Below are positions 1 through 8,768 of a stretch of DNA of 35,150 nucleotides, in pieces. The position numbers and the translations under genes are program-made. How positions within the stretch are numbered: position 1 is the stretch's first letter; the number at the start of each line of letters is the position of its first letter. The notes beneath the pieces were generated by a model. It was not told the origin of the DNA and made no database searches. It was given only the letters and a program-made list of their open reading frames with translations. Source of the stretch: a virus; IMG/VR virus record IMGVR_UViG_3300028800_000224, positions 1 through 35,150 of that record. One strand, 5' to 3'.

Positions 1-3000
1 GGGATTTCCCACTCGTAGCGGGCGAAGACTTTGGAAAGATCGCTTGCGCCCCACCCGGTGTATTTGGCGAGGACGGCTTGCTCTTCGGGGGTGGCCTGAC
101 GTTTGTCGGCCTCGCATTCTTTCAGGATTTTGATGGCGGCGAGATTGGCTTGCGCCTTCTGGAGGACGCTACCTTCGCCAAGTCGATCGACTTCCGTTAA
201 CTGGTAGTCTCGGCTGTAGTCGACGGGCTTTCGCCCAGATGCGGTTGATCCTCTTCGCTGGGAGGAAACGCTGCTTCCCTTGCCAGCTCCTCCGCCTGGT
301 TGTACGGAACTCCCTTTTGCGCCTGGTCGGCGAGCAGGTCGGTGTACTCCGCCCACATCCTCTTCGCCGTTGCTTCCAACTGACCCTTCTTCACCAGCTC
401 CGCGTACATCTTCGGCCGGAAGTTCTTCAAATGATCCGCTACCTTCTGTTCCCGGACGCTCAGCTTCTCCATGGGACTGCTCCGATTCCACTATAGGCTT
501 ATTCCCGGAAACTTCAACAGGCTTTTGTCCCGTGACTTCGTCACTCGGAGTAAGTCCTGTTGGCTCCTGTTTGGGGGACGGAGTAGGGGCGTCGAGGATT
601 GCCTGAACTTCAGGCGACGGCTTGACGTTGGCCTTCATCGGCATCACCAGCCCGACGGTCTTGGTGTGGCGCCGGCCCTTGGCGCTCATGATGACGACGG
701 GAGCGCCGGTGCCTGGCGGCTCCGACTTCTGGTAGAACGTGGCGTCGGGAAAGCGCTTCAAGATGTGATCGTACTGGCTTTGTGGAATCGCTACGCCATT
801 CTCGAACCAGATGTAGCGCTCGGCATCTTCGCCGGTGCCCTTGCTTGAAAACGCCCTTGGCTCAATCCGAGACTGCTTGCCCACAAGCGCCTTGTCGTAA
901 GTGCTCTCGAAGCTCGGCTTATTCAGCAGCACGTCGCCAGGCGCTTTGCCTTCGAGTAGGACGCGACCGTTTGAGTAGAACGTCCTCCCGTGGATATCGT
1001 TCTCGTAGAACCCGGAATTGCCGGCATGGAACTCGATAGCATCGAGCGGTTCATCGCCGGGCTTGTAGTCCGCGATGGGGCCCGCCTGCGTCTCAGATTT
1101 CGCGGCTTCCGTCTCGGGCTCAGCGGTTTTCGTCTGAGCTTCGGCTTTCGCCTTCCGTTCGGTGATGCCGTTGTAGTAATCGCCTTGGCCGTCGGGCACC
1201 AGGGCGTTGCGCTCCGCCTCCGTGAGGATATCCGGCCGATCATGCTTATCGAGAAAGACCTTGCCGTCTTTGTACAGGTCCAGAACGGCGTTGTCGAATT
1301 CGGGCTTGGAGGCTTCGATCTCATCTCGTAAGTGCGGGATGGACAGGCCTCCTGGTTTGCCTTTAGTGGAATCCAGGATGTGCTTCTTAACCTCGGCGGG
1401 AGATGAAGACGGTTCTGTGACTTCGCTGGCGGGTTTGAGGCTCGATGGCTGCTGTTGGGGGGCGGGTAGTGCCGACACTCGCTCCCAATGGACGGTCCGG
1501 TCCGTCTGGTCGTCATCGAAGCGAACGCGAACGCCATCACGCAATGCGTCGGGGAATCGGCGCAGGTCGAGCATAAGGATAACGGCGGTCCGCTTTCTGT
1601 CGTCCGGAGTGGTTACCAGGACGTGCTGGCCTACCGTGAATTTATGGGGTACCTCGTGGGGCTTCTCGGGCTGCTTGGAGATGAACTCCTTGATCGCGGC
1701 GTAGGTGTTCTTGATTCCAAGGGCCTTGGTCGTAGCCGCGAACCCTCTACCGTCCTTGCTGTAAGTACCACGGACGATAGCGGCCCGCATCTTGGCAACG
1801 ACGCCTGGCACGGACCCTTCGCCGTAGTGGTACTCTTTCGGGTTGTCCCGGACGATCTGACGCAGCTTTTCCTCGTACACCTTCATGAAGGTGTCGAGGT
1901 TGGGGTACTTCCTCGCGCCCTGCTCTATGTCGGCGGGCTGCCAGGGAGCGTTCGGACTAGCGCTGGCGGGTTCTTCGGTTTTCGCGCTTTCGTTATTTCT
2001 GGCTTTCTGGCTTTCTGGCCATTTGTGCGCGGGTACTTCCAGGGGCTTTGGCTTGGCCGGCGTTCCTGCTGGCGCGTTCTTCGAGAGCTGCTTGATCGCG
2101 TCCTTGATGGCCGCGCCGTGCTTCCGGACATCCGCCTCGTCCAGGCCGGTGTGCTGCTTGACGAAGTCCACATACTGCTTGTCCTGCTTGGAGGGAGTCT
2201 TCTGGGCTGCGATATAGGCGGCCTTGTCCAGATCGTTCGCAAAGTTCAGGCTGTAGGCTTTCAGGCCGTAGTTGTAGCGGGGCTTGGCTCCCGCTAACTC
2301 ATGAGGGAGCTTGGGGTTGGCGGCTGGTACTTCTCCTATTGGTTCTTTAGTTGAGGCGGGATTTCCTAGCTGACTAGGATTTTGAGGTTGTGCGGATTGT
2401 GGCGTTTCTGCAACAGACGGGACTTCTGCAGGCTCCGCCTTGCCCTCTATCGTCTTTCCGGCGAACGGGGCAGGTTTCCCTTTGGCCTGCTGCTGGCGCA
2501 ATCGAGCGTCGAGTTCCTCGGGGCTGAGGTTCATCTCCGCCGCGAGTGCTTTCATGTACTCGGCGGTGAGGAGTCCCTTGCGGCCTGCGAAGTGGGCGGG
2601 ATGCTCTCCCGGTTCCGGACGGATATTGTCGAGGTCCTTTTGGATGGCGGCGCTGGAGCGCGTCACTTCTGGAGTTGCAGTATTTGGCTGCACATTTGAC
2701 GGCAGGATGCTGCCATTTTGAGCAGTATCCGGCTGCGGGACTTCCGATCCGCTGTTCCGTTCTGCGATCGCGGTGACGTCCGGTTTCCCGTTTAGCGGGA
2801 TGTCGACCTTCTTGCCGTCCTTGCCTGAGAATTCTACCGAATCGAAGGTGACCTGCTGGTCGGTGACGCCCGGGATTTCCTGCCCGTCGTACTTTTTGCC
2901 TTCGCCTGGTTTCAGGTAGCCGACAGTGACGTGCGGCTTGTATTCCGGAAATGTGTTTCCGGTGTGTTCTACGGCATCCCCGACTAACTTGTTCAGTTTG

Positions 3001-5075
3001 TGGAGGTCGGGAGAATCGACGTCCACCTTCAGCACGTCCGACTCGCCGGCTCCGCCGCGTGCATCCTTCTTATCCTCGGCAGGGAAAACGGAGAGCGGTC
3101 CGAGCGTAACGGTGATCGGCCCCTGTCCTTCCAGCGCTTTTTCGATGGGGGCGGGGTCGGTGCCGGGGTTGCCGTACTTCAGAGTGATGTGCGACGACTT
3201 GTCCAGGCCGTCGGGCGCCAGTTCGTCTTTCGGGATGGTCTCGCCGAATGCCTGCAGGGGCTCCGCCACTGACGGGGGCATGTTGACCTGGGTGGAGCTG
3301 TAGTCGTGGGTTTCGCCGGTATCATTTGGTGCCGGAATGGAGGCCGCGCGCGGCCCCGTCGCCTTCGGGCTGGCGTAGTCCGTCGTGGAATTAACAGGCG
3401 AAATAACAGGTGGAACAGGTGAAACAACAGGTGGAACAGGTCGCTCCCCTGCCATTTCCGGTTTCCACCAGTCGGGCAGCGTTCCCCCGTTGAGAGCCCG
3501 CATGACGTCTTCGGAGATCGGCTCGGCGGATTGAGTCCCGGCGTGGTGCTGTCCGGCGTTGTCTCGCAGATGGGTGTCGTGCTCGTCCAGAATCTGATCG
3601 AGCAATCCGACTGTCTGTTTCGGGTCGAGCTGGTCCGTCTTCGTGTAAACGGTATGGACGCGACCCTCGGCGTCGGTGACCTGGCGCGCCTGCAGGGTCG
3701 TCGGTGGTTCCGGTTTCCCTTCCGATTCATCCGCGATCGCGTCGAGCAAGCCCTGTGGGATAACCGTGGTGGCTGTCGGGATCTTGCCGGTCGGTACGGT
3801 CGTGCCTCCGTTCCTGCCTGCGATATCTTCAACCGTGGCCGTTGGTGGTCCACCCGGGGTGGAGGGTGGTGTTTCCGGCGGTCCGCCCGATCCCGCCTCC
3901 ACGGCTGTCTGGTAGGCGGCGCGCGCATCGCCGATGTCTTTGACTGCCGCCGGCATCTCGCGCACGCTCGCACGCAGCATCAAGGCGGCGAACAGGCCGT
4001 CGGCTGTGCCCATTCCCCAGTCCCGGGCGGCGCCGTCGAGGTCGCCGGATTGCATTTTCTGGTAGCCCGATACGGCATTGCCGCCGGCAGCGAGGACGGC
4101 CCGGCCGCCGAATAGAGCGGTGGCGCCTTTTTGGATTCCGACGCCCACTCGTCCGAGTGCACCCATGCCGGCGGTACCGATGGCGGTGGCGATCGCGAGC
4201 GGAGATGTCAGGGATTCGGCGCTCTCGGCAACGCCCTGGATGATGTTCGCGGCGACGTGGGATTCCTGGGCGGGCTGCAGGTAGAGCTGTCCGGTTCTGC
4301 TCCGCACCATCATGGCGGGCGTGCTCGGCGGTGCCTTGAAGGCCTGCGAGAAGGGCAGGAGCGGATTGGTCAGCGCTTCCGGGACGAAATCCGACAACGT
4401 GGGATTCTTGGTCGCCTCGTGGATCGGCGGACCGCCGGCAGCGGCTTCCTGCTGGAACTTGGCCTGCGCCTGGTTGCCGGCTTTCCATGCGTCGAGTTGC
4501 CGGTTGTACTCGGCCGCGAGCGCGTTTTGCTGCGGCGTGTCCCAATGTGCGGTATGTGCCTGAAAGTCTTCCGGCGTGTCTTCCGGCAGATCCTGGCCGG
4601 GCGTCCAGTTCGGTGCGGCGAGTCCAGCGGGAAGTTGGGGCGGGGGTGTCGTCAGCGGCGGGGTGGTAATGGTGCCCTTGGGGAAGTGGGTGGCGGCGGC
4701 GGTAGCGATCGGCACGACCTTTGCGCCTGCAGGCGGTAGGGATGGCAGGATGTCGCCCAACTGCTTACCCAGCGGACGCGGTCCGGCCTGGCTCACCGGC
4801 TGTTCCTGGGGGATCGGCGAGGCGGGGGTCGCGGGCTGCGAAACGGCGGTCGCCCCGTACTTCGAGAAATCGATTACCGGGGCGCTCGGCGTGGCTGTGC
4901 TGGTTGCCGCCGGCACCGCGCCGTACTTCGAGAAATCGATAGGCGTAGCTGCCCCCTGGGGCGCGTCGGCCGCGGGGACTGCTCCGTACTTCGCGAAGTC
5001 GATCGACGGCGCGGACTGTTGCGGTTCTTCCGCTTCGGTGGCGCCGTAGCCTGCCAGATCGTCAGGAGTGAGCAT
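1..5075 (-). CDS. giant polyvalent virion/ejection protein (2H phosphoesterase, winged helix, start of DarB-like helicase-methylase), 3' end outside window
   Basis: The frame is open from ATG 5075 to the window edge, giving 1691 codons with no stop. The N-terminus has three IDFxKYGA repeats, then Pro/Ala-rich and hydrophobic stretches typical of ejected internal proteins. Residues about 590-765 hold two H-x-T motifs, HITLKYG (His629) and HVTVGYLK (His715), the signature of 2H phosphoesterases (2'-5' RNA ligase/CPDase/Acb1-type fold). Residues about 925-980 (from KPRYNYGLKAYSLNF) resemble linker domains of phage polyvalent proteins. Residues about 1222-1310 resemble a winged helix (FDNAVLDLYKDGKVFL). 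From about residue 1612, DYQLTEVDRLGEG and AVLAKYTGWGASD match the entry to the helicase/N6-methylase proteins related to P1 DarB. The gene follows two ejection-protein genes by 11 bp, the position of P22 gp16. I infer co-ejection with DNA to counter host defence. The C-terminus is not visible. Confidence 0.85.
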   Translation of the reverse strand, partial: MLTPDDLAGYGATEAEEPQQSAPSIDFAKYGAVPAADAPQGAATPIDFSKYGAVPAATSTATPSAPVIDFSKYGATAVSQPATPASPIPQEQPVSQAGPRPLGKQLGDILPSLPPAGAKVVPIATAAATHFPKGTITTPPLTTPPPQLPAGLAAPNWTPGQDLPEDTPEDFQAHTAHWDTPQQNALAAEYNRQLDAWKAGNQAQAKFQQEAAAGGPPIHEATKNPTLSDFVPEALTNPLLPFSQAFKAPPSTPAMMVRSRTGQLYLQPAQESHVAANIIQGVAESAESLTSPLAIATAIGTAGMGALGRVGVGIQKGATALFGGRAVLAAGGNAVSGYQKMQSGDLDGAARDWGMGTADGLFAALMLRASVREMPAAVKDIGDARAAYQTAVEAGSGGPPETPPSTPGGPPTATVEDIAGRNGGTTVPTGKIPTATTVIPQGLLDAIADESEGKPEPPTTLQARQVTDAEGRVHTVYTKTDQLDPKQTVGLLDQILDEHDTHLRDNAGQHHAGTQSAEPISEDVMRALNGGTLPDWWKPEMAGERPVPPVVSPVPPVISPVNSTTDYASPKATGPRAASIPAPNDTGETHDYSSTQVNMPPSVAEPLQAFGETIPKDELAPDGLDKSSHITLKYGNPGTDPAPIEKALEGQGPITVTLGPLSVFPAEDKKDARGGAGESDVLKVDVDSPDLHKLNKLVGDAVEHTGNTFPEYKPHVTVGYLKPGEGKKYDGQEIPGVTDQQVTFDSVEFSGKDGKKVDIPLNGKPDVTAIAERNSGSEVPQPDTAQNGSILPSNVQPNTATPEVTRSSAAIQKDLDNIRPEPGEHPAHFAGRKGLLTAEYMKALAAEMNLSPEELDARLRQQQAKGKPAPFAGKTIEGKAEPAEVPSVAETPQSAQPQNPSQLGNPASTKEPIGEVPAANPKLPHELAGAKPRYNYGLKAYSLNFANDLDKAAYIAAQKTPSKQDKQYVDFVKQHTGLDEADVRKHGAAIKDAIKQLSKNAPAGTPAKPKPLEVPAHKWPESQKARNNESAKTEEPASASPNAPWQPADIEQGARKYPNLDTFMKVYEEKLRQIVRDNPKEYHYGEGSVPGVVAKMRAAIVRGTYSKDGRGFAATTKALGIKNTYAAIKEFISKQPEKPHEVPHKFTVGQHVLVTTPDDRKRTAVILMLDLRRFPDALRDGVRVRFDDDQTDRTVHWERVSALPAPQQQPSSLKPASEVTEPSSSPAEVKKHILDSTKGKPGGLSIPHLRDEIEASKPEFDNAVLDLYKDGKVFLDKHDRPDILTEAERNALVPDGQGDYYNGITERKAKAEAQTKTAEPETEAAKSETQAGPIADYKPGDEPLDAIEFHAGNSGFYENDIHGRTFYSNGRVLLEGKAPGDVLLNKPSFESTYDKALVGKQSRIEPRAFSSKGTGEDAERYIWFENGVAIPQSQYDHILKRFPDATFYQKSEPPGTGAPVVIMSAKGRRHTKTVGLVMPMKANVKPSPEVQAILDAPTPSPKQEPTGLTPSDEVTGQKPVEVSGNKPIVESEQSHGEAERPGTEGSGSFEELPAEDVRGAGEEGSVGSNGEEDVGGVHRPARRPGAKGSSVQPGGGAGKGSSVSSQRRGSTASGRKPVDYSRDYQLTEVDRLGEGSVLQKAQANLAAIKILKECEADKRQATPEEQAVLAKYTGWGASDLSKVFARYEWEI
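197..472 (-). CDS. 91-aa ORF nested out of frame inside the giant gene
   Basis: This ATG-initiated ORF begins MEKLSVREQKVADHLKNF and ends in TAA at 197-199. It lies one frame away from the giant gene, which stays open across the same bases. Its product looks like a genuine helical protein (RPKMYAELVKKGQLEAT, YNQAEELAREAAFPPSEED), in the style of small phage proteins of unknown function. The giant frame here reads as Gly/Ser/Glu low-complexity linker with many A/T-ending codons. A GGAG lies about 6 nt before the ATG. It may be an overprinted gene or a former separate gene now bridged by the giant frame. No function is assigned. Expression is not shown by sequence alone. Confidence 0.45.
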   Translation of the reverse strand: MEKLSVREQKVADHLKNFRPKMYAELVKKGQLEATAKRMWAEYTDLLADQAQKGVPYNQAEELAREAAFPPSEEDQPHLGESPSTTAETTS

Positions 5076-5086
5076 TTAGATGGGAG

Positions 5087-7111
5087 TTACTTCCAGGAGT
5101 ACTCGGGGTGATCCTTCTTAAAGAGGTCGACGGCCGCCTGATTGGGGAAGTCGTACATCTTGCCGTCGATATTCACGCGCACCTTCTGATTCTGATTGGG
5201 AGGAGGTGGGGGCGGCGTCTTCGCTGGCGCGGGCGGAGTCGGCGGAGCTGCAGGAGGCGGGGGTGCGGCTGCCGGCGTCGGCGGGGTAGCCCCTGCTGCG
5301 GGAGCGGGGGGCTTTACCGAAGGCGGCGGAGTCACGGAACCAGGATGTTGGGTGGCTTTCCAGGCTGCCAGCGTTTGATCGTCTGGTGTTGGTTTTCCTG
5401 GATTCGCTTTCTGGTAGTCCCGGATATCCATGATGTGTTGAAGTGCTGGCGTCTTCCCGCCGCTGTTCGTCTTAGCGGTTCGCGCTTGTGTGTTCGCCGC
5501 GTCCAAATCAGCCTTGTTCATCTTCTGGAACTGTTGAATCAGGGCAGACCGTTTGGCGGATACCTGTTCGTTGTCGCCCCAGCGTTCCGGATCTTTCAGA
5601 TACGCGATCGCATCTGCCGGGCTTACCTTGTCAGGCGTGGTTCCGCCAGCGCTCTTGGCGGCTACGGTGTCTGTCCAGACCTTGTTGACCAGATCCTGCA
5701 GGCTGGCATTTTGTTGGGCGGGGGAGTTGTTCACCCGCTCCTGCGCGATTCGCTCCATCTCTTTATCGTGCGCGAGTTGGCGCGATTCGGTGATGGCTCG
5801 TTCGTCGGCGACGGTGCGTTGTTCCGGAGTCATCCCTCTGCGGTCGAGAGCACTAAAGGACTTCTCGATCCGCTTGCCGGTGGGGTCGAACATCTCGGAC
5901 GAAGACGGATAGACTCCGTTCGGCACCTTATTGTCGTTCAGGACCTGGTTGTACTCGGACGGGTTCTTTGACGCGGATAGCTTGGTAATCAATTGCAGTT
6001 GCGCCTGCTGGTCGGCCTTCTGCTGCTTCTCGCGAACGTCCGCCTGCTTGTCCAGCCACGTCTGGCTCGCGTGCCCGTCAATGATGGACTGTACCGCTTG
6101 CCGCCCCGGGAAGGTAGGGTGAGCGGCCAGAGTAGAAGCGTATTCCGCGTCCGTCATCTGTCCGTCGCGGTGGAGCGAGCCGAGCAGGTTATCCCAATTG
6201 GATTTCAGCCCTTCTTCCGAATCGTCGTCGGGCCTTTTCAGGTAAGCGTTTAAACGGGTGGCCACCTGGTCGCTGCGTTCCGCTTTGGTCTTGTACTCCT
6301 GCTGTTCCGCTTCGCTCAGATCTTTCCGCCGTTTGATCTGGTCGTCGATGATCTTGTTGATCGACGCCCGCGCGTTCCCGAGGCCGATCGGCGACATACC
6401 GTCCGTGGCGGCCTGCTTTAGCGCCTGGTCGAGATCTCCTGGATGTTTCGAGATGGCCTGCCCCCAGATGTCGTTATCTTTCTGGGCGCGCTGCATCTCC
6501 GCCACTTTCATCTGCGATTCCTGGGCTACCGCGCGATCCTGGATGATCTTGGCGGCTTCCGGTCCATACCCGTCCTTCGTCATCTTCTGGAGGAAGCGTT
6601 GTTCCACCCTGGCGTAAGTGGGAGTCGTCGGAGTCGGCGAAGACTGCAAACTGGTGGCGGGCTGCAGGACGGCAGTGGGCGGCGGTGCGGCCGGTACGGC
6701 TTGCGGAGCTGCAGGAGCTTCCGTGGCGTCCGGCTGGTCTTCCATGTCCGGAGATTTCGGGATGTCGTAATTGGCGGGAGTGCTTCCCGCCTGCAGGGAG
6801 GTAGCGGGCTGCAGGGTGGCAGTGGAAGGAGTAGCGGGTTGCTGGGCTGGCTGCGTGGCGTTGGCTTTGTCGGCCTGGTCTTCCGCTTCCGCGTCCTGCC
6901 AGTATTGCGCGGCTTTCTGGCGGAAGTCAGCCTGTCTCTGTAAGTCCTGAACCTGGAGTTGGGCCTGCTGCTGGCGAAGAGGTTGCATTTCCCGGTTGGC
7001 CTGCATTTCCTGTTGCATGTTCGCAAGGGAAAGCATTCTCCCGTAGGTCTGGGTAGGGTCTTGCGCTTCTACATTGGGGTGATACATCAAAGGAATGCTT
7101 GCTGCGCTCAT
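5087..7111 (-). CDS. internal virion (ejection) protein, P22 gp20 position
   Basis: This protein has 674 residues and no signal peptide. The N-terminal 70 residues are Gln/Met-rich and coiled-coil prone (NMQQEMQANREMQPLRQQQ). A Pro/Ala/Thr-rich region follows, with a duplicated LQPATSLQ motif near residues 98-105 and 148-155. The central part is charged and helical. A Pro-rich hinge leads to a short C-terminal unit (VRVNIDGKMYDFPNQAAVD) that could be a small beta-alpha domain. The gene starts 4 bp after the stop of the preceding Ala/Gly-rich gene and ends 11 bp before the giant gene. In P22-like phages this position holds ejection protein gp20. The assignment rests on position, size and composition rather than a conserved motif. 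Confidence 0.75.
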   Translation of the reverse strand: MSAASIPLMYHPNVEAQDPTQTYGRMLSLANMQQEMQANREMQPLRQQQAQLQVQDLQRQADFRQKAAQYWQDAEAEDQADKANATQPAQQPATPSTATLQPATSLQAGSTPANYDIPKSPDMEDQPDATEAPAAPQAVPAAPPPTAVLQPATSLQSSPTPTTPTYARVEQRFLQKMTKDGYGPEAAKIIQDRAVAQESQMKVAEMQRAQKDNDIWGQAISKHPGDLDQALKQAATDGMSPIGLGNARASINKIIDDQIKRRKDLSEAEQQEYKTKAERSDQVATRLNAYLKRPDDDSEEGLKSNWDNLLGSLHRDGQMTDAEYASTLAAHPTFPGRQAVQSIIDGHASQTWLDKQADVREKQQKADQQAQLQLITKLSASKNPSEYNQVLNDNKVPNGVYPSSSEMFDPTGKRIEKSFSALDRRGMTPEQRTVADERAITESRQLAHDKEMERIAQERVNNSPAQQNASLQDLVNKVWTDTVAAKSAGGTTPDKVSPADAIAYLKDPERWGDNEQVSAKRSALIQQFQKMNKADLDAANTQARTAKTNSGGKTPALQHIMDIRDYQKANPGKPTPDDQTLAAWKATQHPGSVTPPPSVKPPAPAAGATPPTPAAAPPPPAAPPTPPAPAKTPPPPPPNQNQKVRVNIDGKMYDFPNQAAVDLFKKDHPEYSWK

Positions 7112-7115
7112 ATGG

Positions 7116-8090
7116 TTAGCTCTTCACTCCGCCGCCGCTGGTGTTCATGTTGCCCTGGGGTAACGCCGCGCCCCAGGTTCCGTAAGTCGTCGGGGTCGCC
7201 CCCGGCAGCATCTGCGACAGACCGTAGGTTTGCGCCGCATTGGCTACGCTGTTCAGCGCCCCGCCCCATGCGTTTGCAGCGCCCACTGTGCCAGCAGCCT
7301 TCGCGTTGCCCGCGCCGATGTAATCGTTCATGGCGGCTTCTTCGCCCTGCAGGCCGATCGAGCCGATGTACTGGTTGCCCTGCATCGCCGTGTTCGAGAG
7401 CATCCCCGCGCCTTGCAGGTTGGTGTTTGCTCCCAGATTGGCCAACGATACCAGTTGCGATCCGTAGGTCGATCCGGCGTTGAGGTTCTGATTGACGGCG
7501 TTCGTCCCCAAATTCGCCAGGGTCTGGTATCCCGACTGGTTCGCGTTATAGGTGGCGAGGGCGTTGTTGTAAGTCTGTTGGTACGTCGTGCCCGCCAGGC
7601 CTTCGGCGTATCCCATATTGGCCTTTAGGTTCGCTCCCGACTGTAGCGAGCCACGAATGGCGGCCAGGTTGTTCATGGCCTTCTCGCCTTGCGAGAGGGT
7701 GAACTGATAGCCCGGGGTGGCTTCCGCCTCCGCCGCGGTGGGCGCTTTGAAGGTGCCGGCTGTCGACTGCAGCGCGTTCAATCCCTGCAGTCCGGCGTTG
7801 AGATACGGCTGCAGCGTGCCGGTTTCCGAGCCGTAGATTCCGCCGACGCCTGAAGTCGTATCGGCTACCGTCTTGTTGGCTGCCGAAACTCCCGAGTTGA
7901 TGGCCGCGTTCGACTGGGTGATCGCGTCCTGGCCGGACTGGATAGCCTGCCCGGTTTGGGACTGGAGTTGCTGGGCGGCCGCCTGGTCCGTCGCGGCTTG
8001 CTGTTTCGCCGCCTTACTGGCCGCCGACGATCCGATGATTCCTTTGGCAATGCCGGCGACTGCCGAAATGCCTGCGCCTAGAAGTGGCAT
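7116..8090 (-). CDS. internal virion / DNA transfer protein, P22 gp7 position
   Basis: This 324-aa protein is rich in Ala, Gly, Gln and Asn. It starts with an apolar helix (GAGISAVAGIAKGIIG), then a Lys/Gln/Ala-rich helical stretch (AASKAAKQQAATDQAAA), then repeated NLG/NAG-type short segments to the end. Such proteins occur in tailed phages just after the tail-hub genes, where they are ejected with the DNA and help form the trans-envelope conduit. The ATG is 1 bp after the TAA of the GNAT-like gene. The order GNAT, this gene, Pro/Gln-rich gene, giant gene parallels P22 genes 14, 7, 20 and 16. The role is inferred from position and composition. Confidence 0.75.
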   Translation of the reverse strand: MPLLGAGISAVAGIAKGIIGSSAASKAAKQQAATDQAAAQQLQSQTGQAIQSGQDAITQSNAAINSGVSAANKTVADTTSGVGGIYGSETGTLQPYLNAGLQGLNALQSTAGTFKAPTAAEAEATPGYQFTLSQGEKAMNNLAAIRGSLQSGANLKANMGYAEGLAGTTYQQTYNNALATYNANQSGYQTLANLGTNAVNQNLNAGSTYGSQLVSLANLGANTNLQGAGMLSNTAMQGNQYIGSIGLQGEEAAMNDYIGAGNAKAAGTVGAANAWGGALNSVANAAQTYGLSQMLPGATPTTYGTWGAALPQGNMNTSGGGVKS

Positions 8091-8091
8091 G

Positions 8092-8556
8092 TTAGTTTTC
8101 CTCCGGCCTGCTCACGCCCAATAAAATGCGATCGCGGAGTATGCCTTCTTTGAGATACGATTTCGGACTGACGCCGAATACTTTCAATCCCGCCCGTTTA
8201 CCGAAGCGCAGCGCGATGGGGTTCGAGCTGGGTACGAACGTCTCCGCTCTCTGGCACTTCGTGTTCTTCCACAACCACCCGTTATTTTCCAGGAGGCACT
8301 GCATGGCTACCATGGCCTTTGCGTTCAATGGCATCACAGTGTGAAATTCCCAGAGGATGGGGGTGCGGGGCTGGAAGAGGAAGAACCCGATGGGGGTGTT
8401 GTTGAGCTTTGCCAGGATGTACCAGAGGGCAGGATCTTCAATTACCTCTGCGTCTTCAATCTCTGGGGCAAAGTCATCTCCTAGAAAAGGAAATATAGAA
8501 GGCCTTGTCAGAAGAGAGTTTAGAAGGGGGTAATCGAAGCTGCGTTCAAACACCAT
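8092..8556 (-). CDS. GNAT-fold protein, P22 gp14 (DUF2824)-like
   Basis: This 154-aa protein contains a GNAT-like layout: a beta strand pair around PIGFFLFQPRTPILWEFHTV, an acceptor-loop region, and a C-terminal SSNPIALRFGKRAGLKVFGV resembling the N-x-x-A-x-x-x-Y/F-x-K-x-G-F motif of N-acetyltransferases. P22 gp14 lies immediately before the ejection genes and is annotated DUF2824; position and size agree with it here. Whether it acetylates anything is unknown. The ATG at 8556 lies 7 bp from the inner palindrome of a repeat copy, so its mRNA leader is largely repeat sequence (CTTAACAAGTCTTTTGT before ATG), with no clear Shine-Dalgarno. Confidence 0.75.
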   Translation of the reverse strand: MVFERSFDYPLLNSLLTRPSIFPFLGDDFAPEIEDAEVIEDPALWYILAKLNNTPIGFFLFQPRTPILWEFHTVMPLNAKAMVAMQCLLENNGWLWKNTKCQRAETFVPSSNPIALRFGKRAGLKVFGVSPKSYLKEGILRDRILLGVSRPEEN

Positions 8557-8563
8557 ACAAAAG

Positions 8564-8617
8564 ACTTGTTAAGTTGAGAACGGGCTTTCGCCACCGGGGA
8601 GTTTCACTGCTTTCGGC
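8564..8617 (-). repeat. intergenic repeat, copy 1
   Basis: The plus strand begins ACTTGTTAAGTTGAG (8564-8578) and runs through CGCCACCGG (8589-8597) to CACTGCTTTCGGC. It matches copies at 17572, 21719 and 30570 most closely. The 11-bp end ACTT-GTT-AAGT is an interrupted palindrome. Read on the minus strand, it ends 7 bp before the start codon of the GNAT-like gene. It forms an inward-facing pair with the copy at 8769-8824. Confidence 0.8.
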
Positions 8618-8768
8618 TGCCGGCGGTCGCGTTCGGCGTTATGCTGGTGAGGAATCTGTTCAACTTTCAGTGAAAGGAGTGAGCAACCGGAGCAAATGTC
8701 GGGAGCGAGCCCATGCAGTGCAAATCCTCTGGCCGGGGTGATGCGGGTTCGCTCCTGATGGGTAAACT

